Shown in pieces: positions 5,872 to 12,805 of a DNA stretch of 18,014 bases. The translations under genes were made by a program, and so were the position numbers. The DNA lies in contig JALTLP010000152.1 of assembly GCA_027001895.1 (NCBI GenBank), positions 1-18,014 of the forward strand, given 5' to 3'. Numbering within the stretch: the stretch's first letter is position 1; each line of letters opens with the position of its first letter. Below the pieces are notes generated by a model. It searched no databases and was not told the origin of the DNA. It saw only the letters and a program-made list of their open reading frames with translations. The stretch is from Chromatiales bacterium. Its GTDB lineage: Bacteria; Pseudomonadota; Gammaproteobacteria; UBA6429; Thiohalophilaceae.

Positions 5872-6402
5872 TTATTTACCCGTTTTACTGCCAGCTGCAA
5901 ACGCCAGTATTGTTTTCATGGTTCGGTTCGGTGCAGTATTGACTGCCTTTACAAGCCCCTGCTCGTCAATTAAAAAATAAACATCCGGGAATTTTTTCGG
6001 GTTAAGCTTTTTATCCATTTGTTTAGAAGCTTCGCCAATGACCCAGTTTTTCTGACCAATAACCTCGGCAGCAAACTTTTTCATAAATTCGGCCATGCTC
6101 ACACCGGGATAACCGCCATTGTTATAATTGCGCAGTGCCAGAATAACCAATCCATTTTTTTTCAAGATAGCCTGATTTTTTTGCATGGCTTTTACACTGG
6201 CAACACAGGTATGACACCAGGTAGAAAATAACCAGAGCATTACTTTCTTACCCTGATATTCCGAGAGTAAATGTTGTTTGTTCTGGCTGCTAAAGCTACT
6301 TGCAGCCACCGAAAATGGAAGTTTTTCAGGGGATAAATCAAGTGACCAGGCAGCCATTGATGTTGTTATTAAAACCAGAAATATTATTAACCTTGTAATC
6401 AT
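5872..6402 (-). CDS. TlpA-like periplasmic thiol-disulfide oxidoreductase
   Basis: This 176-residue protein has a signal peptide (1-24, M-A-A-W-S) and a thioredoxin fold with the active site S-T-W62-C63-H64-T65-C66, as in TlpA/ResA-type reductases. The conserved cis-Pro region is probably K-F-P-D-V-Y-F-L-I-D, about residues 137-146. ATG at 6402 is chosen because CAGGTAG precedes it and the signal peptide begins there; a GTG at 6432 lacks a ribosome site and would bury the signal. It lies between merA and the Cys-pair membrane protein, with one base to the latter. In such a place it could keep periplasmic metal-binding cysteines reduced or release mercury from thiols; both are inferences. Confidence 0.8.
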   Translation of the reverse strand: MITRLIIFLVLITTSMAAWSLDLSPEKLPFSVAASSFSSQNKQHLLSEYQGKKVMLWLFSTWCHTCVASVKAMQKNQAILKKNGLVILALRNYNNGGYPGVSMAEFMKKFAAEVIGQKNWVIGEASKQMDKKLNPKKFPDVYFLIDEQGLVKAVNTAPNRTMKTILAFAAGSKTGK

Positions 6403-6470
6403 TAATGCTACCTGTTTGTCTGTTTTACTCACAAAAATTAAAAGTACAGCAAGAACGTAATTTTAAAACA

Positions 6471-6565
6471 CTTGTCTTTGCGAGAAGCAGAGCGACGAAG
6501 CAACCTAAAATTTTCCAATATTTTGTAAAATTGCCTCAGGCACATCGCTTCGTCTCAATAACAAG
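6471..6565. repeat. REP/MITE-like imperfect hairpin after merA
   Basis: The left part (6471-6505) reads CTTGTCTTTGCGAG then GCGACGAAGCAA; the right part (6544-6565), reverse-complemented, reads CCTTGTTATTGAGACGAAGCGAT. The two share an outer CTTGT.TTG segment and the CGAAGC core, so they can pair imperfectly around an AT-rich middle. TTGCGAG also occurs in the palindrome at 3962-3999, suggesting the same dispersed family. It abuts the merA stop and occupies most of the gap to the TlpA-like gene, where it could act as an mRNA-stabilising or attenuating structure. Confidence 0.5.
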
Positions 6566-6566
6566 G

Positions 6567-8204
6567 CTAGCCTGCACAACAGGATAATTGTTTGACATCT
6601 TTATTGAAGGTTTGTGCCGTTAATTTTAAACCTTCTACCATGGTTAGATACGGGAACAGCTGATCGGCCAGTTCGTTAATGGTCATGCGATTCCGTATTG
6701 CCAGCGTTGCGGTTTGTATAATCTCGCCGCCTTCAGTGGCCAGCACCTGGCAGCCGACAATACGGCCACTGTCTTTTTCTGCGACCAGTTTGATAAAACC
6801 ACGGGTGTCCATATTGGCAAGTGCACGCGGTACGTTTTCCAGATCAAGTGTGCGGCTTTCAACATCAAGCCCATTATCTTTAGCCTGTTGTTCAGTTAAC
6901 CCAACACTTGCAACCTGTGGATCAGTAAACACCACTGCTGGCATAACCGATAAATCGATTGCCACATCATCGCCGGTCATATTTCGCGCTGCACGGGTTC
7001 CGGCGGCTGCGGCAACATAAACAAACTGTGGCTGGTTAGTACAGTCACCCGCAGCATAAATATTTTCGACATTGGTACGCATATGGTCGTCAATCATAAT
7101 TCCGCCGCGTTTATCAGTTTTAACCCCCACTTTATCAAGTGCGAGTGCCGCTGTATTAGGTGCACGACCTGTTGCAACCAATAATTGATCACCACACACT
7201 TCACCATTATTTGTTTTAACTGTAAAAGTTTTCCCATCATGGCTAATCGAGTCTGGTGAGGTATTTAACATCACGTTAATACATTCATCTTTGAATATTT
7301 TTGTTAATGCTTCACCAATAGCCGGATCTTCTTTTGATAATAAGGTTGAACGGGCAATAACCGTCACCTCAGCACCAATATGTCGGAATGCCTGAGCAAG
7401 TTCCAGGGCAACAACCGATGCGCCCAGTACAATTAAATGTTCTGGGATGCTATCAGCAACCAGCGCTTCGGTTGACGTCCAGTAAGGTGTGTCTTTTAAA
7501 CCGTTAATATTGGGTATGGATGCACTTGCACCCACGGCCAATAAAATACGATCTGCTTTAATCTCTTTATCGCTACCGTCTTTTTGGGTGATAATAAGCG
7601 TACTTGCATCTTTAAAGCGTGCCATGCCGCGAATTAAATTAATCCCTGGGTTACTTTCTAAAATACTTTCGTATTTTGCATAACGCAGTTTTTCAACCCA
7701 TTGTTGTTGCTGCTCCATCATCGCTTTACGATTAATCGCTGGAGTATTCAGTGGTAAGCCTTCTACATTGTGATGACCTTGTATATGTGCAATATGTGCA
7801 CCACGGATAAATATTTTTGAAGGAACACAACCAATGTTTACACAGGTGCCGCCAATATCTTTTGCACCTTCTATAATGGTAACGGTTGCTCCCTGCTCAA
7901 CAGCTTTAATGGCCGCGGCAAAGGCACCCGAGCCGGTCCCCACAATCGCAATATGTAGGCCGTTACCGTCACCACCTGTAACTGACGTACCGTCTTTGCT
8001 TTGCAATGTTGCCCCATAACCTTTCGACTCGATAGCTTTAAGTATTTGTTGTTCGCTAACAGCACCGCTTGATTCAACCTTAGCCATAGCATCTTTATAA
8101 GATACAGTAGCGGTAACACCGTCCAAAGCATTTAATGCTTCCTGTGCGGTTTGTGCACAATGGTCACAGGTCATGCCTGTAATATTTATGTTTAGTGAAT
8201 TCAT
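6567..8204 (-). CDS. merA: Mercuric reductase MerA
   Basis: This 545-residue flavoprotein reduces Hg(II) to volatile Hg(0) with NADPH in the cytoplasm. It has one N-terminal HMA domain (about 2-67) with G10-M-T-C13-D-H-C16, then the FAD-binding start G-T-G-S-G (89-93), the redox-active disulfide motif G-G-T-C121-V-N-I-G-C126-V-P-S-K, a central NAD(P)H-binding region (L-G-A-S-V-V-A-L-E), the second FAD motif A-A-G-D-C-T, the dimerisation domain, and the C-terminal pair C542-C543-A-G that hands Hg to the active site of the partner subunit. All key residues of MerA are present and the length is normal for a one-HMA enzyme. It follows merC by 27 bases. The ATG is preceded by AAGGAATATAAA. Expression should be controlled by MerR from the merO upstream of merC. 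Confidence 0.97.
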   Translation of the reverse strand: MNSLNINITGMTCDHCAQTAQEALNALDGVTATVSYKDAMAKVESSGAVSEQQILKAIESKGYGATLQSKDGTSVTGGDGNGLHIAIVGTGSGAFAAAIKAVEQGATVTIIEGAKDIGGTCVNIGCVPSKIFIRGAHIAHIQGHHNVEGLPLNTPAINRKAMMEQQQQWVEKLRYAKYESILESNPGINLIRGMARFKDASTLIITQKDGSDKEIKADRILLAVGASASIPNINGLKDTPYWTSTEALVADSIPEHLIVLGASVVALELAQAFRHIGAEVTVIARSTLLSKEDPAIGEALTKIFKDECINVMLNTSPDSISHDGKTFTVKTNNGEVCGDQLLVATGRAPNTAALALDKVGVKTDKRGGIMIDDHMRTNVENIYAAGDCTNQPQFVYVAAAAGTRAARNMTGDDVAIDLSVMPAVVFTDPQVASVGLTEQQAKDNGLDVESRTLDLENVPRALANMDTRGFIKLVAEKDSGRIVGCQVLATEGGEIIQTATLAIRNRMTINELADQLFPYLTMVEGLKLTAQTFNKDVKQLSCCAG

Positions 8205-8231
8205 TTTATATTCCTTGAAAAATTATAATGA

Positions 8232-8654
8232 TTAATGGCTGGCAGCTTCTTCTGGTATTTTGCAGCTGCTACAAACTTTGTGTGCTGGAGAAACAATGTC
8301 CCAGACAGAAACAACCAGCATTAAGACGATACCGGCATACAATAAATAGGTACTCCAGTCGTAAGCCCACAGCGGGAACATGGTCAGTAAAACCATAATA
8401 GGCCCGGCAATACCGACAAGCCCGCGATACCATATTTTGTGAATAAAGTAAGAATAAACATTTGCAGCCAACGCAAAGCCGGCAAAAATGGGGAGCAAAG
8501 TATTTAAGAATAAACCTTCATATTCGTGTAAAAACCCAAGGCCGATTGCGGCACCCAAAGAACCAAATGCCGGAAAGCATGAGGCGCACCCCATTGTTGC
8601 GGTAAGCACACCTAAAGACCCGGTTTTATCGAATAAGCTCGTAATCCAACGCAT
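8232..8654 (-). CDS. merC: Mercury uptake membrane protein MerC
   Basis: This 140-residue inner-membrane protein carries Hg(II) into the cytoplasm for MerA. It has four hydrophobic helices. The first contains the MerC signature G-C-A-S-C-F-P-A-F-G (Tn21 MerC has GCAACFPAL), and the C-terminus has S-P-A-H-K-V-C-S-S-C, matching the SPAHRRC segment of known MerC. I chose ATG at 8654: AGAGGA lies just upstream, and the longer reading from 8684 would start on top of the mer promoter -10. It is the first gene controlled by merO and the only clear mercury importer in this operon, as merT and merP are absent from it. Confidence 0.92.
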   Translation of the reverse strand: MRWITSLFDKTGSLGVLTATMGCASCFPAFGSLGAAIGLGFLHEYEGLFLNTLLPIFAGFALAANVYSYFIHKIWYRGLVGIAGPIMVLLTMFPLWAYDWSTYLLYAGIVLMLVVSVWDIVSPAHKVCSSCKIPEEAASH

Positions 8655-8683
8655 TATTAAATCCTCTGTTTGATTTAATACCA

Positions 8684-8715
8684 AGCATAAACCCTGTACT
8701 TACATACAGAGTCAA
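8684..8715 (-). promoter_or_regulatory. merO/P: MerR-controlled promoter of merC-merA
   Basis: On the minus strand TTGACT (8710-8715) is followed by the dyad CTGTATGTAAGTACAG (8694-8709). This closely matches Tn501 merO, CCGTAC-N4-GTACGG, in position and spacing. A -10 may be TATGCT (8684-8689, 20-base spacer) or TTATGC (8685-8690, 19-base spacer). The site is 30 bases before merC and 65 bases past the merR stop, so MerR activates from downstream of its own gene. Confidence 0.85.
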
Positions 8716-8779
8716 GGGCTGACTAGTTTAAAAAGGATGATGCGTTAAGTAACGTAATTATTTGTTAAATTTCAATATG

Positions 8780-9175
8780 TTATTTGATTACAAGGCTATC
8801 CACTATGGGGCAATGCGAGGTGTCCTTGTCTGCAATACAGGATTTTATCAATGTATTGAGTGTGTTTTTGAGGTTTTGCAGGTCTTTAATCTGTTGTTCG
8901 ACATGGGCCAGTTTATGTTCAGCTTTGATACGAATATCGTCGCAATGACCATCACCAATTTCCAGTAATTCAGCAATTTCTTTCAGGCTAAAGCCGAGTT
9001 GCTGGGCGCGTTTAATAAAGCGTATTCGGTCGACTGTTTCGGCTGGGTAAACGCGGTAGCCTTCCAGTGGTTTTTCAGGTTCATCAATAATACCAAGGCG
9101 TTGGTAGTAGCGTACTGTTTCAACATTGACCTCGGCAGCTTTTGCTAAAAAGCCTATTGTTAGTGGTTTACTCAT
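8780..9175 (-). CDS. merR: Mercury-responsive regulator MerR
   Basis: This 131-residue MerR-family activator/repressor has the winged-helix DNA-binding domain (about 5-75, with T-I-G-F-L-A-K and V-R-Y-Y-Q-R-L-G) and a dimerisation helix. The three Hg(II) ligands are all present: C78 (D-G-H-C), C113 (K-S-C-I-A-D) and C122 (S-H-C-P-I), spaced 35 and 9 residues apart exactly as C82, C117 and C126 of Tn501 MerR. It should bind merO at 8694-8709, bending and untwisting the promoter when Hg(II) binds. It is transcribed in the same direction as merC and merA and precedes them, unlike the divergent merR of most gram-negative mer operons. AGGG lies upstream of the ATG. Whether it also controls the operators at 5213-5299 is doubtful because their dyads differ. 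Confidence 0.95.
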   Translation of the reverse strand: MSKPLTIGFLAKAAEVNVETVRYYQRLGIIDEPEKPLEGYRVYPAETVDRIRFIKRAQQLGFSLKEIAELLEIGDGHCDDIRIKAEHKLAHVEQQIKDLQNLKNTLNTLIKSCIADKDTSHCPIVDSLVIK

Positions 9176-9218
9176 GCTATGCCCTGAAAAATCTGGTTTA
9201 CCTGTTTAATGGAGACAA

Positions 9219-9263
9219 ATTCTAAAGTTTAAGACAGTTTAATGTCTGAAAAGTTAATATAAT
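9219..9263. promoter_or_regulatory. Divergent merR/helicase promoter region with dyad
   Basis: On the minus strand TAGAAT (9219-9224) is a candidate -10 for merR; on the plus strand TATAAT (9258-9263) is a perfect -10 for the helicase gene, leaving about 140 bases of leader. Between them lies the dyad AGACA-GTTTAA-TGTCT (9232-9247), which falls at the expected -35 zone of merR and upstream of the helicase promoter. Neither -35 is good. The dyad is unlike merO, so self-repression by MerR from here is not supported. Confidence 0.4.
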
Positions 9264-9411
9264 ACATGCATTATTGTTAATAAACCGATAAAATGCACAT
9301 CCCCTCGACGGCACCCCATCTGAAAAATGAGTCAGATATATGCCTATCCGGGCATGTATGAGTCACAGTCACTCTCCTTAAGTTATTTCACTTTATTTTC
9401 AGGTACAAACT
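9264..9411 (+). promoter_or_regulatory. Structured 5' leader of the DEAD-box helicase gene
   Basis: The roughly 140-base leader has no coding potential. It contains TGCATT (9267-9272) pairing with AATGCA (9292-9297), and a hairpin TATATGCC (9337-9344) / GGCATGTA (9351-9358) that pairs over eight bases with G-U help. The direct repeat ATGAGTCA (9327-9334 and 9358-9365) brackets that hairpin. Long structured leaders are usual for cold-inducible DEAD-box helicase genes, so post-transcriptional control is plausible. Confidence 0.4.
9375..9391 (+). repeat. Shared leader motif, copy 1
   Basis: TCCTTAAGTTATTTCAC lies 20 bases before the helicase ATG. The same motif with one extra T occurs at 11350-11367 before the next small gene. 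The flanking bases (AGT upstream, T-rich run downstream) are also similar. Confidence 0.6.
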
Positions 9412-11310
9412 ATGTCTACAGAAGCGATCACATCGTTTAGTCAACTAGCGTTGAGCAAATCTATTTTAGCCGCACTCGAAGAAGTGGGTTATGAATCCCC
9501 CTCTCCTATTCAGGCCGAAACCATTCCTTTAATTTTACAAGGCAAGGATATTATCGGCCAGGCACAAACCGGCACGGGGAAAACGGCTGCTTTTGCACTG
9601 CCATTGCTTTCTAATATTGATTTAAAGCAAAAAGATCCACAAATTTTAGTGCTTGCACCCACTCGCGAACTCGCAATTCAGGTTGCTGAAGCATTTCAAA
9701 AGTATGCTGCAAAAATGAAAGGTTTTCATGTACTGCCAATTTATGGTGGTGCTGAATACGGTGGGCAAATACGCGCATTAAAACGCGGTGTGCATGTTGT
9801 TGTGGGTACACCCGGTCGTGTGATGGATCATATCCGCAAGGGTACCTTAAAACTGGATAACTTAAATGCAATGGTACTCGACGAAGCCGATGAAATGTTA
9901 CGCATGGGTTTTATCGACGATGTTGAATGGGTGCTTGAGCAAACACCCGACACGCGACAAATTGCACTGTTCTCAGCCACCATGCCTTCGCAAATTCGGC
10001 GTATAGCAACCCGTTACCTGAACAAACCCGAACAAATAACCATTAAGGTAAAAACAACCACCGCAGAAACAATTCGACAACGTTTCTGGCCGGTAAGTGG
10101 TTTACACAAGCTCGATGCGCTGACTCGTATTTTAGAAGCTGAAGACTTTGACGCAATGATTATCTTTGTGCGCACCAAAACGGCAACGGTTGAGTTAACC
10201 GAAAAACTCGAAGCCCGCGGTTATGCAACCGGTGCAATTAATGGTGATATACAACAAAACCAGCGCGAACGTACCATACAAAATTTGAAAAACGGTAAAC
10301 TTGATATTTTAGTGGCTACCGACGTGGCAGCTCGCGGACTGGACGTAGAACGCATTAGTCATGTTGTTAACTATGATATTCCTTATGATACTGAAGCCTA
10401 TGTACACCGTATTGGCCGCACCGGTCGTGCGGGTCGTAAAGGTGATGCAATTTTATTTGTCGCACCGCGTGAAAAAGGCATGTTAAAAGCCATCGAACGT
10501 GCAACCAAAAAACCGATTGAAATTATGGATTTGCCCTCTACGGAGCTGATTAACGACAACCGTATTGCCAAATTCAAGCAACGTATTACCGATACGCTTG
10601 CAAATGAAGACCTGGTATTTTATGCCAACCTGATTGAGCAGTATCAACAGGAGCATAATGTGCCAGCAGAAGAAATAGCCGCGGCACTGGCCAGGCTTAT
10701 GCAAGGTGATGCACCCTTCCTTCTGCAAAATAAGCCCTTAAAGAAATCCAGAGATAACTGGGATAAAGATGATATACCAACACGTGGCAGAGATCGTGGA
10801 CGTGGACGAGATCGAGGTAAGCGCCGTGAACGGTCCGCTAAAGATGAGTATGCAAAGCCGGAAGACGGTATGCAACGTTTTCGTATCGAAGTGGGACATG
10901 AGCATAAAGTAAAACCGGGAAATATTGTTGGTGCCATTGCTAACGAAGCCGGCATAGACAGTGAATTTATTGGCCGAATTAATATTAGCGACGATTACAG
11001 TCTGGTTGACTTACCTGCTGATATGCCAAAAGAAATTTTTAACGACCTTAAAAAAGTTCGTGTTGCCGGGCAGAAGTTAAATATATCCGTTTTAGGTTCT
11101 GAAAAACCGTCTCGGAAAAAAGATCGCAAATCAAAAGATAACCGACATAAAGACTCGGATAACCAGCCTGCCAATTACAAATCAAGTCGTAAACCTGATC
11201 ACAAATCAGCAAACAAGGCTAAAAAGCCGAAAGACAAAAACAAAGGCAAATCTAAAAGTAAATCTGCACAAAGACCAGGGAAAAAAGGCAGGTTAAGCTT
11301 AAATAAATAG
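9412..11310 (+). CDS. deaD: ATP-dependent DEAD-box RNA helicase (DeaD/CsdA type)
   Basis: This 632-residue cytoplasmic helicase unwinds RNA in ribosome assembly and mRNA turnover, especially in the cold. The motifs are all in order: Q motif (F9...P-I-Q34), Walker A A-Q-T-G-T-G-K-T (51-58), P-T-R-E-L-A (83-88), T-P-G-R (133-136), D-E-A-D (157-160), S-A-T (188-190), then V-A-T-D-V-A-A-R-G-L-D (301-311) and H-R-I-G-R-T-G-R (332-339). After a linker with Arg-Gly-Arg-Asp repeats comes the DbpA/CsdA-type RNA-binding domain (about 481-560: F-R-I-E-V-G ... P-G-N-I-V-G-A-I), and a Lys/Arg/Ser-rich tail (about 563-632). Size and order fit DeaD. It starts at ATG with an AGG nearby and a long leader. The mer operon diverges from it and the relation is probably accidental. 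Confidence 0.95.
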   Translation: MSTEAITSFSQLALSKSILAALEEVGYESPSPIQAETIPLILQGKDIIGQAQTGTGKTAAFALPLLSNIDLKQKDPQILVLAPTRELAIQVAEAFQKYAAKMKGFHVLPIYGGAEYGGQIRALKRGVHVVVGTPGRVMDHIRKGTLKLDNLNAMVLDEADEMLRMGFIDDVEWVLEQTPDTRQIALFSATMPSQIRRIATRYLNKPEQITIKVKTTTAETIRQRFWPVSGLHKLDALTRILEAEDFDAMIIFVRTKTATVELTEKLEARGYATGAINGDIQQNQRERTIQNLKNGKLDILVATDVAARGLDVERISHVVNYDIPYDTEAYVHRIGRTGRAGRKGDAILFVAPREKGMLKAIERATKKPIEIMDLPSTELINDNRIAKFKQRITDTLANEDLVFYANLIEQYQQEHNVPAEEIAAALARLMQGDAPFLLQNKPLKKSRDNWDKDDIPTRGRDRGRGRDRGKRRERSAKDEYAKPEDGMQRFRIEVGHEHKVKPGNIVGAIANEAGIDSEFIGRINISDDYSLVDLPADMPKEIFNDLKKVRVAGQKLNISVLGSEKPSRKKDRKSKDNRHKDSDNQPANYKSSRKPDHKSANKAKKPKDKNKGKSKSKSAQRPGKKGRLSLNK

Positions 11311-11349
11311 ATATCTGATAGTGTTTTATTGACACAGATCAGTACTTCT

Positions 11350-11367
11350 TCCTTAAGTTTATTTCAC
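11350..11367 (+). repeat. Shared leader motif, copy 2
   Basis: TCCTTAAGTTTATTTCAC lies 27 bases before the ATG of the small gene at 11395, matching 9375-9391 except for one additional T. The pairing of both copies with start sites on the same strand suggests a common leader element rather than chance. Confidence 0.6.
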
Positions 11368-11394
11368 ACTGTTTTTAACATTGTGGGAGGAAGT

Positions 11395-11571
11395 ATGAAG
11401 TACAATGAAAGCAGAATTATTACTATCAGAGAACAATGGTTTATTGAAACTCGCACCGGCTATGATGGCCCGTTCGAAACAAAAGATGAGGCTAAAAAAT
11501 ACCTGAAATTATTAAATAGCTGTGACGCGGCGAGATGTGAGTTTGCCGGTTTACAGTTTAGTCATACATAA
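11395..11571 (+). CDS. Small protein, DUF6316-like
   Basis: This protein of 58 residues has no signal peptide or membrane segment. Its core, Q-W-F-I-E-T-R-T-G-Y-D-G-P-F-E-T-K-D-E-A, resembles short gammaproteobacterial proteins of the DUF6316 family ('W-(Y/F)-x-x-T-R-E-G-x-x-G-P-F'), recalled from memory and not confirmed. The fold may be a small beta-hairpin plus helix; the function is unknown. ATG at 11395 is chosen because GGGAGGAAGT stands directly before it; an in-frame upstream start at 11329 lacks one. It follows the helicase by 84 bases on the same strand and shares its leader motif, so co-regulation with the helicase is likely. It converges with the exporter operon 32 bases away. Confidence 0.7.
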   Translation: MKYNESRIITIREQWFIETRTGYDGPFETKDEAKKYLKLLNSCDAARCEFAGLQFSHT

Positions 11572-11603
11572 AATGTTGTAGTTGTACAAAAGTAAGTTCA
11601 GCT

Positions 11604-12803
11604 TTATTCTGTTCTTAACGCATTGACAGGATCTAGCATTGCTGCTCGTCTTGCCGGTAACACTCCAGCCAAAAGGCCAATTAATATAGCAAGCCCTTCG
11701 GCAAGCACAACAAATGTCCAGGGAGTGTGTACCGGGAGTGCGGGCAAGGCTGCATGCAGTAATTGAGCTATACCAATACCAAGGACTAAACCGGCTACCC
11801 CTCCAACAGCAGATAAAACCACCGCTTCACCAAGAAACAACGAAAGTACCTGATTGTGTTTAGCACCTAATGCTCGCAATAAACCAATTTCTGATGTGCG
11901 TTCATTTACACTGATTGTCATGATGGTAATAATGCCGATACCACCAACAATTAACGAAATACTACCGATAGCACCCACCGCAAATGTTAAGACATTTAAA
12001 ATAGAACCCAATACATCCAGCATCTGTTCCTGAGTGGTTATGGTAAAGTCTTCCCGGCCGTGCTTTGCTTCAAGTATACGTTTTATTCCAGCAACAACTT
12101 TGTCAACATTGGTTCCTTCTTTATATAAAAGGTCGATTTCCATCAGGCTGTCACGATTAAACAATTCCAGGCCTCGTGAAGCCGGAATATAAACCGTGTC
12201 ATCAAGGTCAAAGCCTAATACCTGTCCCTTCGATTCCATAACACCAATAACACGATAGCGTGCACCACCAATACGGATACGTTCGCCCAACGGATTTGTG
12301 TTTTTAAACAGTTCCTGTTTTACTTTTGAACCTAAAACAACAAAGGCACGAGGTGCGGACGGATCGTCGTCTGGTAAAAATCGCCCGGCTCTTACGCGCA
12401 TGCTAAATGTTTCTGGAAAGTCACTACCCACACCATAAACAGTTGTTCTACGGGTATGTCGATTACCTTCAATTTCTGCATTCCCCTGTACCAGTGGAAC
12501 CACAGATTTGCTATAGGGTAATTGTTTGAGCGCCTCTGCATCGTCAATAGTAAGCGGTCGGACACTGCCAAATACACCCATCGTCATACCATGTGTTGTG
12601 ACACGTCCCGGATTAATACCCACCAGGGTTGTGCCAAACTGGGTAAACTCAGATAAAACAAACTGGTATAAACCTTCACCAATGGAAGTGAGTAAAACAA
12701 CCGCAGTAATACCGACTGAAATACCTAGCATGGTTAGAAAACTGCGTAGCTTATGTGCAAGTAACGAGGTGCCCGTAAGTTTCACAAAGTCTTTCGTTAA
12801 CAT
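11604..12803 (-). CDS. MacB-like ABC transporter permease, second copy
   Basis: This 399-residue inner-membrane permease has one N-terminal helix (about 18-42), a large periplasmic MacB-type domain (about 45-265) and three C-terminal helices (about 275-385), ending with the family-typical L-P-A-R-R-A-A-M-L-D-P-V-N-A-L-R. The segment S-E-I-G-L-L-R-A-L-G-A is the coupling region that contacts the ATPase. It starts two bases after the stop of a paralogous permease, with which it shares layout and many segments, so the pair arose by duplication and probably forms a heterodimer. No fused ATPase is present, unlike E. coli MacB. It is the last gene of the operon. The substrate cannot be told from sequence. 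Confidence 0.9.
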   Translation of the reverse strand: MLTKDFVKLTGTSLLAHKLRSFLTMLGISVGITAVVLLTSIGEGLYQFVLSEFTQFGTTLVGINPGRVTTHGMTMGVFGSVRPLTIDDAEALKQLPYSKSVVPLVQGNAEIEGNRHTRRTTVYGVGSDFPETFSMRVRAGRFLPDDDPSAPRAFVVLGSKVKQELFKNTNPLGERIRIGGARYRVIGVMESKGQVLGFDLDDTVYIPASRGLELFNRDSLMEIDLLYKEGTNVDKVVAGIKRILEAKHGREDFTITTQEQMLDVLGSILNVLTFAVGAIGSISLIVGGIGIITIMTISVNERTSEIGLLRALGAKHNQVLSLFLGEAVVLSAVGGVAGLVLGIGIAQLLHAALPALPVHTPWTFVVLAEGLAILIGLLAGVLPARRAAMLDPVNALRTE

Positions 12804-12805
12804 GG

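Noticed and set aside
5871..5900. TTG start for the Cys-pair membrane protein
   Set aside because: It would overlap the TlpA-like gene by 29 bases with no ribosome site; ATG at 5870 fits the tight operon.
6403..6432. GTG start for the TlpA-like gene
   Set aside because: No ribosome site and it would put ten polar residues before a normal signal peptide; ATG at 6402 is better.
8655..8684. Longer merC reading starting at 8684
   Set aside because: It would begin inside the mer promoter -10; ATG at 8654 has AGAGGA and fits MerC length.
5361..9175. The mer region as a transposon
   Set aside because: No transposase, resolvase or terminal 38-base Tn21/Tn501-type repeats are visible on either side within the window.
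11311..11349. Hairpin ATCT...GTGT / ACAC...AGAT after the helicase stop as a terminator
   Set aside because: The stem is interrupted by a four-base bulge and no T-run follows; the small gene downstream may be co-transcribed.
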